Assembly (NCBI RefSeq): GCF_005696555.1
Contig: NZ_CP040005.1
Coordinates: 2,108,001 to 2,172,000 of the forward strand
Origin: Actinomyces sp. oral taxon 171 str. F0337
GTDB lineage: Bacteria > Actinomycetota > Actinomycetes > Actinomycetales > Actinomycetaceae
Reading direction: 5' to 3'
DNA length: 64,000 nt
The notes below the pieces were generated by a model. That model was not told the origin of the DNA. It did not search any database and was given only the letters and a program-made list of their open reading frames with translations. Position numbers and translations under genes: made by a program. Every line of letters begins with the position of its first letter. Position 1 is the first letter of the stretch. Below, piece by piece: positions 56,183 through 64,000 of this stretch.

Positions 56183-57805
56183 GTGGCTGAGGAATACAGC
56201 GAGTTTGCCATCACGATGCGCGGTTACGACCGTGCCCAGGTCGACCGGAAGCTGGAGCAGCTCTCGCGTCAGCTGGCCGACGCCCGTCGTGAGGTGGCCA
56301 GTCTTGACCAGCGCGCCATGACGCTGGCCGGCGAGCTGGCCGACGCCCAGCGCCGGCTGCGGGAGTCCGACAAGCCGACCTACGCAGGCCTGGGCTCACG
56401 GATCGAGCAGCTGCTGCGCAGCGCCGAGGAGCAGAGCGCCTCCGTCCTGTCCAAGGCCAACGCCGAGGCCGACGCCCTCCTGACCCGCACCCGAACCAAC
56501 GCCAAGAACCTCTCCGAGCGCAGCGCCTCGGAGGCGGCGACCCTGCTCGCCGACGCCCGCCGAGAGGCCAGTGAGCTGCGCTCCCGCTCCCAGGGGGAGG
56601 CCTCGACCGCCCTGGCCAACGCCGAGGCCCGCGCCCAGGAGCTGGTCTCCTCCGCCTCACGCAAGGCCGCCCAGATCTCCGCCGACTCCGAGGCGGCCGT
56701 CACCGAGATGCGAGCCACCGCGGAGCGCGAGGCCGCCCTGGTCCTGTCTCAGGCTCGCAAGCAGGCCGCCGAGATCGCCATCACCTCCGAGCGCGACGCC
56801 ACCGCCAACCGAGAGGCGGCCGCGGCCGAGGCCGACGAGCTGCACAAGACCTCCACGGCGAAGGCCGAGGAGATCCTCTCGGCCGCCAAGCAGGAGGCCG
56901 AGCTGACCGTCGGCAAGGCGAAGCGCGAGGCCGAGGAGATCCTCACCTCGGCGCGCAACGAGTCCGAGACACTGCGTCGCTCGGCCACCGACGAGGCGGC
57001 CGCGGCCCGCTCCGAGGCCACCGAGCTGCGCCAGCAGGCGACCCTGGAGATCGCCGCGGCGCACGAGCAGGCCGCTCAGGAGGACTCCGACGCCCACGAG
57101 GCCACGCGCGAGCGCATCCGCGAGATGCAGGAGCAGGCCCAGATCCAGGCCCAGGAGGCCGAGGAGCGTCTTCAGGAGGCGCTGTCCCGGGCTGAGGAGG
57201 TCCGCGCCCGCACCGACACCGAGGCCCGCAAGCGCCAGGAGGAGGCGGTCGCCCAGGCTGAGGAGACCCTGGCACAGGCACGGATCGAGGCCGAGCAGAT
57301 CATCAGCGACGCCCGCGCGGACGCCGACGTCACCGCCCAGGTGGCCGCCCGTCAGCTCCAGGAGCTCGAGCGCCAGCGCGACTCGGTCGCCGCCTACCTC
57401 ACCGAGATGCGCGGCGTCCTGGGAGGCGTACTGCCCCAGGCTCCCACCTTCAGCGACCACGTCGCGGCCCTGCCTCAGGAGTCGAGCCCGGCTCCGGCTC
57501 CGGACCAGTCCTCCGCGGATTCGGCGGAGCCGGCCGCATCCGGCAGTGCCAGCAGCGCGCACTCCGCCGGCTCGAGCAGCGCCGCCTCCGCACCGTCGGC
57601 CACCTCGGCGGCCCCTGCGTCGGCCGGCAGCAAGGCCGCTGCGACCTCGGGCGGTGGCCAGCAGGCTGGCACGCAGTCGGCACCGAAGAACGCCCAGAAG
57701 GGTGGAGCCGGTCGTATTGAGCACGTTCCGGCCCCCGGTAAGAGCTCTAACAACTCCGGTAACGCAGGCAATCGCCACCCCCGCCAGGGCAAAGGTCGCC
57801 GCTGA
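56183..57805 (+). CDS. Long coiled-coil DivIVA/FilP-like cytoskeletal protein
   Basis: A 540-residue protein of which residues ~20-410 are an almost unbroken coiled coil rich in Ala, Glu, Arg and Lys (for example SASEAATLLADARREASELR). The N-terminus MAEEYSEFAITMRGYDRAQV is a DivIVA-type start, with the short membrane-targeting loop pattern. The last ~120 residues are a low-complexity Pro/Ala/Ser tail ending in a basic HPRQGKGRR. Such actinobacterial proteins (FilP, Scy, Wag31 relatives) organise polar growth and cell shape. The GTG at 56183 follows a near-perfect ribosome site. A small conserved gene starts 10 bp downstream, likely co-transcribed. Confidence 0.85.
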   Translation: MAEEYSEFAITMRGYDRAQVDRKLEQLSRQLADARREVASLDQRAMTLAGELADAQRRLRESDKPTYAGLGSRIEQLLRSAEEQSASVLSKANAEADALLTRTRTNAKNLSERSASEAATLLADARREASELRSRSQGEASTALANAEARAQELVSSASRKAAQISADSEAAVTEMRATAEREAALVLSQARKQAAEIAITSERDATANREAAAAEADELHKTSTAKAEEILSAAKQEAELTVGKAKREAEEILTSARNESETLRRSATDEAAAARSEATELRQQATLEIAAAHEQAAQEDSDAHEATRERIREMQEQAQIQAQEAEERLQEALSRAEEVRARTDTEARKRQEEAVAQAEETLAQARIEAEQIISDARADADVTAQVAARQLQELERQRDSVAAYLTEMRGVLGGVLPQAPTFSDHVAALPQESSPAPAPDQSSADSAEPAASGSASSAHSAGSSSAASAPSATSAAPASAGSKAAATSGGGQQAGTQSAPKNAQKGGAGRIEHVPAPGKSSNNSGNAGNRHPRQGKGRR

Positions 57806-57814
57806 GACGCAGAA

Positions 57815-58306
57815 GTGACCACCGACGACGCCGCCCGGTTCGAGACCGAGTCGACCAGCACCTCCGGTCCTGGTGACTCCGACTGGGCGGCGTCGCGTCG
57901 TCGAGCGGCCATGCAGCGGGCCCGCATGCTCCAGGAGCATCAGGACGCCGAGCACGCCCGGGCCTGCCGCATCGTGGGGCTCTTCCTCAGGGTCGCCCGC
58001 GAAGAGGGCCTTGAGGACGTTCCTCTGCGGGTGCGCGGCTACGCGGGCGGTAGTGCCCGCACCCCGCTGCACGGTTGGTACCTGAGGGCCGATGAGAAGG
58101 TCGGTATCGACACGGAGGGGAACTACTACGTCCTGTCGATGCCGCTGAGCCTTCGGCACCGCCTGCGCGGGGTCAGGCCCGAGAGTCAACCCGTGCCGAT
58201 GACCATTGGCGAGGGCGGGCGTGACGGCGACGTCGTGCCGCTGCGCTTCGCGCTCGACCGCCTGCTGCCGGGCTGGGAGGAGCGCTCCCCCGAGCCGCTC
58301 GTGTGA
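57815..58306 (+). CDS. Conserved actinobacterial protein of unknown function
   Basis: A 163-residue soluble protein from a GTG start nine bases after the coiled-coil gene. The N-terminal third is charged and helical (WAASRRRAAMQRARMLQEHQ). The rest is compact and has GYAGGSARTPLHGWYLRADE and VGIDTEGNYYVLSMPLSLRH. No catalytic motif or signal peptide is visible. The tight spacing suggests co-expression with the coiled-coil gene and perhaps a role in cell morphology. Confidence 0.75.
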   Translation: MTTDDAARFETESTSTSGPGDSDWAASRRRAAMQRARMLQEHQDAEHARACRIVGLFLRVAREEGLEDVPLRVRGYAGGSARTPLHGWYLRADEKVGIDTEGNYYVLSMPLSLRHRLRGVRPESQPVPMTIGEGGRDGDVVPLRFALDRLLPGWEERSPEPLV

Positions 58307-58343
58307 CTCTCAGCCCCACCGCTTCCCACCGCGGTGCCGGGTT

Positions 58344-58634
58344 CTACCAGAGGCGGCGCTCCCAGCACGAGGTGTGCCAGTGGCGCCGCTCCTCCAGTCC
58401 CCGGTCGGCTCCGAAGAGGGACTCGTTGGTCCAGGCCACCACGTGCGCGGTGCCGGCGGGGATGACGCGGTGGCAGCCGGGGCAGGTGTAGGACTTGTCC
58501 CCACCACGCAGGTGGCGCACGGTGAAGTCCGCGCCGCCGGGACCGGTCTGGGTGCGCGGCACGGAGGCGAGACGGTCCATGCTCAGGGGAATGTGCCCCT
58601 GCCCGTAGGGGCGCTTGGATCTGCGACGTGCCAT
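58344..58634 (-). CDS. Small zinc-ribbon-like conserved protein
   Basis: A 96-residue basic protein. The N-terminus MARRRSKRPYGQGHIPLSMD is highly basic, and the body has a CPGCH motif (SYTCPGCHRVIPAGTAHVV) and a later HTSCWERR. The pattern suggests a small zinc-binding fold. It is widely conserved in actinobacteria and is often named ATP/GTP-binding protein without evidence. It overlaps no neighbour and converges with the small gene ending at 58306. Function unknown. Confidence 0.8.
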   Translation of the reverse strand: MARRRSKRPYGQGHIPLSMDRLASVPRTQTGPGGADFTVRHLRGGDKSYTCPGCHRVIPAGTAHVVAWTNESLFGADRGLEERRHWHTSCWERRLW

Positions 58635-58649
58635 GACCAGATCTCATCA

Positions 58650-58690
58650 CATCCGGCTGCCGTCCCCAAGCCGGGGGCGGCAGCCGGATG
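58650..58690. terminator. Terminator hairpin below the sugar ABC importer operon
   Basis: Arms CATCCGGCTGCCG and CGGCAGCCGGATG pair perfectly. The inner TCCCC/GGGGG extends the stem to 18 bp around a 5-nt loop. It lies 55 bp after the minus-strand permease stop (58745) and also upstream of the small zinc-ribbon gene. Confidence 0.75.
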
Positions 58691-58744
58691 CGAGAACAGG
58701 CGGGGTCCGCAGGGGAAGCGGGGTGAGCGGCCCTCTGGCCGGCC

Positions 58745-59599
<855 letters not shown>

Positions 59600-59605
59600 C
59601 GCCGC

Positions 59606-60535
59606 TCACCTCCGGCCCTTGGCGTCGTGGATGAGGTAGGGGATGACGGCGACGGCGACCAGGACCAGCAGGATCGTGCCGACGGCGGCGGCGTTGGAAT
59701 AGTCGTTGTCGGTCATGAAGTTGAACATGTCGATGGCCGGGACCTTGGTGGAGTAGGTCCGCTGGTCCGTGATCGACATGATGAGGTCGAAGGACTTCAG
59801 GGACATGTGCCCGATGATGATGACGGCGCTCAGGGCGATCGGGGTCAGCTGGGGGAAGATGATCGACTTGTAGAGCTGCCACTCGCTGGCGCCGTCGACC
59901 CGGGCGGCCTCACGCAGGTCGTCGGGAATGCCACGGAAGCCGGCCAGGAAGAGGGCCATGACGTAACCGGCCAGCTGCCACACGGCCGGCAGCGCGATGG
60001 CGAGGATCCCCCAGGTGGTGTTCTGGGTCCATGAGTTCTCCAGGAACCTCAGACCGGTCATCTCGAAGAGACGGTTGAGCCCGGAGGCCTTCTCGCCCTG
60101 CGCGGAGTTGAGCAGCCACCGCCACACCACGCCCGAGGCCACGAAGGACACGGCCATGGGGAACAGGAAGATGGAGCGGAAGACCCCTTCCCCCTTGATG
60201 GGGCGGTCCAGGAGCCAGGCCCACAGGAAGCCGACCACGAGGGTGCCGGCCAGGAACGTGACCGTGAACAGGATGAGGTTGATGAAGGAGTGCCGGAAGT
60301 CCGGGTTGCCGAACAGGGTCGTGAAGTTGCTCAGGCCGACGACGGTGGTGCCCCGGCGTCCTGAGACCTGACCGGCGGTGTGCATGTCCAGCAGGGAGGT
60401 GTTGATGTTGATCCCGATCATCCCGTAGACGAAGACGCCGACAAGGATGATCGAGGGCGAGATGAGGAGGAGGCCGGGCCCCCACTGCCTCCAGCCCGTC
60501 CGACGGCGCCGCACGGGGGCGCTCTTGGTGCTCAC
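59606..60535 (-). CDS. Carbohydrate ABC importer, permease subunit (MalF type)
   Basis: Membrane protein of 309 residues with six spans and the EAA motif EAARVDGASEWQLYKSIIFP. It has a cytoplasmic N-terminus rich in Arg (VRRRRTGWRQWGP). It pairs with the MalG-type permease just downstream. The binding-protein gene ends 141 bp upstream. Together these make a standard binding-protein-dependent sugar importer. Confidence 0.93.
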   Translation of the reverse strand: MSTKSAPVRRRRTGWRQWGPGLLLISPSIILVGVFVYGMIGININTSLLDMHTAGQVSGRRGTTVVGLSNFTTLFGNPDFRHSFINLILFTVTFLAGTLVVGFLWAWLLDRPIKGEGVFRSIFLFPMAVSFVASGVVWRWLLNSAQGEKASGLNRLFEMTGLRFLENSWTQNTTWGILAIALPAVWQLAGYVMALFLAGFRGIPDDLREAARVDGASEWQLYKSIIFPQLTPIALSAVIIIGHMSLKSFDLIMSITDQRTYSTKVPAIDMFNFMTDNDYSNAAAVGTILLVLVAVAVIPYLIHDAKGRR

Positions 60536-60676
60536 AAGGTTCTCCAGATACGTAGGTGACGGAAGAATCCGTCTGTCGTAGTGATGACAGCCGGCTGAAT
60601 GATCGGTGAGAGGTCGGCCCCGGGGCGGGGCGAGCCGGAGCGGATGCGCGGCCCGCTCCCACCCCCGGGGAACCGA

Positions 60677-61996
60677 TCAGGAGGCGGCAGCGGCCTTGAG
60701 GTCGGCCTGCAGGGCGGTGACGTCGGAGGCGCCCTGAGCGAACTTGGTCAGGGCATCGTTCATCGCGTTGGTGGCCTTTGCGGGCAGGGCCGCGCCGTGA
60801 GCGATGGAGGAGACGATCTTGTCCTTGGCGAAGGACTCCATGGCCGAGCGCTGGTACTCGGAGAACTTGCCCTTCTCCTCGTCGCTGAGGTCGGTGCGGG
60901 CGGGGATGGAACCCTTGACCGTGTTGAAGGCGATCTGGCCGTCCTTGGAGGAGATGGCGTTGAGCCAGTTCTTGGCTCCACCGGGGTGCTTGGCGCCGTC
61001 GGGCAGTGTGAAGGAGTCGGCGAGGAAGTCGAAGACGCCGTCGGTGCCCGGGACCGGGAAGTAGACGTAGTCCTGGCCGGCCTTCTTGCCGGCGGCGTCG
61101 AAGCCGGCCACGGCCCAGTCGCCCATGACGTTGAAGGCGGCCTTGCCGTCCATGATGGGCTTCATGGCAGGTTCCCAGTCCTCGGTGTAGAGGGAGGAGT
61201 CGGTGAACCCCACGATGGTCTTGTAGTGACCCAGCGCCTTGGTGACCTCGGCGCCGCCCCAGTCGGTCTTGCCAGCGAAGAGCCCGTTGTAGGCGTCCAC
61301 GCCCAGGTCGGCGATGAGGATGGTCTCGAGCAGCTCGAGCTGGGTCCAGGCCATGCCCATGGTGATGGGCGTCAGGCCGGCGGCCTTGACCTTCTCCATG
61401 TCGGCGATCCAGGCGTCGATGGAAGTGGCGGGCTTGGTCGGGTCGAGCCCGGCGGCCTTGAGGGCGGGCACCGAGGCCCACACGACATTGGCCCGGTGGA
61501 TGTTGGAGGGCACGGAGTAGATCTTGCCGTCGGAGTCCTTGAGACGGTCCATGAGGGTGGCCGGGAAGGCCTCGTTGAGCTTGAACTCCTCATAGAGGCC
61601 GGAGACGTCCAGCAGGTAGCCGGCCTCGATGTGGTCCTTGATCTCGGCACCTGCGTGGGCCTGGTAGGTGTCCGGCGGGTTCTTGGCGGCCAGGTCCGCG
61701 GCGAGCTTCTGCTTGGCCTGGCTGCCGGCACCACCGGAGACGGCCTTGTTCTCGAACTTCGTCTTGGGGAACTGCTGGTTGAAGACCTTGACCAGGGCAT
61801 CCAGGCCGAGCTTCTCCGAGCCGGCCGACCACCATGTGACGACGTCGACCTGGCTGGCGTCCCCTTCACCGGCGGCTCCAGCGGACTTCGAGCCGGAACT
61901 GCCGGAGGTGGCGCAGGCGGCCAGGGTAGCGGCGACTGCAGTGGTTCCCAGCCCCGCCAGCACGGCACGACGGGAGAGGTAGTGGGTGGAACGCAT
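60677..61996 (-). CDS. Sugar-binding lipoprotein of an ABC importer (MalE/ extracellular family 1)
   Basis: Secreted binding protein of 439 residues. The leader MRSTHYLSRRAVLAGLGTTA has a twin-arginine-like pair (SRRAVL) and ends with a lipobox (LAAC), so it is a lipoprotein. The mature part begins with a Gly/Ser stretch followed by the ABC solute-binding fold (VDVVTWWSAGSEKLGLDALV, then IDAWIADMEKVKAAGLTPIT). It is the first gene of the importer operon and carries its promoter. Sugar specificity cannot be predicted. Confidence 0.93.
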   Translation of the reverse strand: MRSTHYLSRRAVLAGLGTTAVAATLAACATSGSSGSKSAGAAGEGDASQVDVVTWWSAGSEKLGLDALVKVFNQQFPKTKFENKAVSGGAGSQAKQKLAADLAAKNPPDTYQAHAGAEIKDHIEAGYLLDVSGLYEEFKLNEAFPATLMDRLKDSDGKIYSVPSNIHRANVVWASVPALKAAGLDPTKPATSIDAWIADMEKVKAAGLTPITMGMAWTQLELLETILIADLGVDAYNGLFAGKTDWGGAEVTKALGHYKTIVGFTDSSLYTEDWEPAMKPIMDGKAAFNVMGDWAVAGFDAAGKKAGQDYVYFPVPGTDGVFDFLADSFTLPDGAKHPGGAKNWLNAISSKDGQIAFNTVKGSIPARTDLSDEEKGKFSEYQRSAMESFAKDKIVSSIAHGAALPAKATNAMNDALTKFAQGASDVTALQADLKAAAAS

Positions 61997-62215
61997 GGGA
62001 CTGCTCCTTAGAAACGACGGTGTCTCATGACCACGGCACCATTGCCGCGGGCGGGAGGATCAGATGTTGTCTAGTCATCTGATCTCGCCAGAGAGTAGAC
62101 CCAAACTGAGTGAAACTCAAGCATACATTGCGCAAACAATCATTATACTGGTCGTGAACCACAGGTCTGTACCAGCAATGTCAACGCTCATCCACCACCC
62201 CATCCACCACAGACA
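61997..62215 (-). promoter_or_regulatory. Promoter region of the sugar importer with a possible LacI-type half
   Basis: An AT-rich stretch lies upstream of the binding-protein gene. It contains TTGCGCAA (62128-62135), a short palindrome with a central CG seen in LacI-family sites, and TGAGT-GAA-ACTCA (62109-62121). Both are weak evidence. No LacI-family gene is in the window. Together with the terminator to 62255, this accounts for most of the 379-bp gap up to mdh. Confidence 0.35.
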
Positions 62216-62255
62216 TGAAAAAGGGTCCTCGCCGCTCGAATGAGCGGCGAGGACC
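62216..62255 (-). terminator. Rho-independent terminator of mdh
   Basis: Perfect 14-bp stem GGTCCTCGCCGCTC / GAGCGGCGAGGACC with a 4-nt loop. Read on the minus strand it is followed by CCCTTTTT, a proper U-tract. It is the only terminator in the window with a clear poly-U tail. Confidence 0.9.
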
Positions 62256-62375
62256 TAGGAGGAGCGGACGAGGCCTCACTGCCCCGCACCCCAAGGTGGT
62301 CCGTACCAGGAACGGGGTGGGCCCGAGCGGGGTCTCAGGCCGAGCCCGGGCGCCGAGTCGGAGGGTGCGAGGGGC

Positions 62376-63473
<1,098 letters not shown>

Positions 63474-63613
63474 TCACCACTCCCTAGAGCCGGGGAGGTC
63501 GCATTCCTCCTGGTACCCGTGATCTCAGTGAGATACTCGCCGCCCCTGACAACATCCCGTCCTGGTCGATACGCTGGGGCCTCCCCAGCCCGTTTCTCGC
63601 TTCCAGGACCGTG

Positions 63614-64000
63614 ATGAGCTCACGCCGATCCCCCGCGTCCATCCTTGCGCCACTGCGCCGCGGTTCCCCGCCCCGTCCTGCGGTCTCCTCGCCCGCCGGG
63701 CGCCGAGCAGGCTCCCTCTCATTCGGTCTGACGCTCCTGGGCGCCCTGGGATCCGGTTGGTGCCTCATCTCCACCGGACGCGCCCTGGGCGCGCTGCTGA
63801 GATCCTCGTCGGCAGCGGGCCTGCTCGCTCAGGCTCTGGCAGCAGCCGCCCTGAGCGCTGTCTGCCAGCTGCTGGCCCAGCGGGTCGCTCGCTTCAGTGC
63901 GATCACTGAGGAGGCGCACCTGCGCCGGCTCACCCTGGCTCACCTGCTGGGGCTGGGCCCGGCGCGCGCTGCCGACGTCCGCAGCGGTGCGACCGCCTCC
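63614..64000 (+). CDS. Probable ABC exporter (membrane domain start, gene cut by window end)
   Basis: An open frame from the ATG at 63614 (an adjacent GTG at 63611 is also possible) runs off the end, giving 129 codons. It starts with a Ser/Arg-rich cytoplasmic stretch, then two hydrophobic spans (SLSFGLTLLGALGSGWCLIS; AAGLLAQALAAAALSAVCQL). It ends with RRLTLAHLLGLGPARAADVR. That last block, with the following GAT(A)S-type sequence, is like the first transmembrane module of ABC exporters (CydD/MsbA-like). The ATPase domain would lie beyond the window. The family call is tentative. Confidence 0.55.
   Translation, partial: MSSRRSPASILAPLRRGSPPRPAVSSPAGRRAGSLSFGLTLLGALGSGWCLISTGRALGALLRSSSAAGLLAQALAAAALSAVCQLLAQRVARFSAITEEAHLRRLTLAHLLGLGPARAADVRSGATAS

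Noticed and set aside
56183..57805. Tandem repeat array in the coiled-coil gene
   Set aside because: The apparent periodicity is heptad coiled-coil composition, not exact DNA repeats.
59910..61481. 523-codon minus-strand frame spanning the sugar ABC genes
   Set aside because: It runs across two true genes and their intergenic gap in a different frame and is dominated by Arg/Gly/Pro.

Overview
The window is a chromosomal segment of a high-GC Gram-positive actinomycete. The most likely source is the Actinomyces/Schaalia group of oral and mucosal Actinomycetaceae. This is inferred from strong GC bias at third codon positions, the nudC-uvrD2 pair, a complete GlgE-type glycogen pathway, twin-arginine-like lipoprotein leaders and a FilP/DivIVA-like coiled-coil protein. 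It is not proven, because no rRNA gene is present. Most of the window is ordinary core sequence, interrupted by AT-richer or broken accessory patches.

Layout. 1-3.2 kb: UvrD2 helicase (cut by the window start) behind NudC. 3.3-5.3 kb: an AT-rich patch holding a deleted ribokinase remnant fused in frame to a multi-spanning membrane protein. 5.7-17.2 kb: cysteine desulfurase and MnmA, functional partners in tRNA thiolation, lie about 9 kb apart. Between them are a two-component system, a DUF418 membrane protein, a small DUF5655-like protein, and an island of broken transposases around one intact low-GC gene. That gene encodes a three-domain RNA-repair enzyme (polynucleotide kinase, metallophosphoesterase, T4 Rnl1-type ligase). 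The island lies between two 124-bp copies of the 3' end of a Fic gene; the intact Fic gene is at 15.2-15.9 kb. 17.3-19.4 kb: a GntR(YtrA)-ABC operon with its own palindromic operator.

19.5-35.2 kb: an overlapping gene set encoding a MoxR ATPase, a DUF5682 protein, a vWA protein, a SWIM zinc-finger protein and a giant DUF4132 protein. A second, shorter DUF4132 paralogue lies further on, and a broken membrane-anchored PQQ-propeller gene sits between the two paralogues on the opposite strand. The set resembles the E. coli yehI-yehQ neighbourhood and the MoxR-vWA systems proposed to be NTP-dependent chaperone or conflict systems. Its function is not established.

35.2-37.2 kb: EtfA/EtfB with two palindromes upstream. 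37.3-51.8 kb: glycogen and alpha-glucan metabolism, in the order GlgX, TrpS, GlgE, TreS, maltokinase, GlgB, GlgP. Together TreS, maltokinase, GlgE and GlgB turn trehalose into branched glucan; GlgP and GlgX degrade it. 51.8-58.6 kb: a CnoX/YbbN-like protein, a lipoprotein plus membrane protein pair, a long coiled-coil protein and two small conserved proteins. 58.7-62.0 kb: a sugar ABC importer without its own ATPase. 62.4-63.4 kb: malate dehydrogenase. The window ends inside a probable ABC exporter gene.

Leading candidates for something under-described are the kinase-phosphatase-ligase fusion gene in its IS/Fic-repeat island, and the MoxR-vWA-SWIM-DUF5682-DUF4132 locus. No tRNA, rRNA or CRISPR array was seen.
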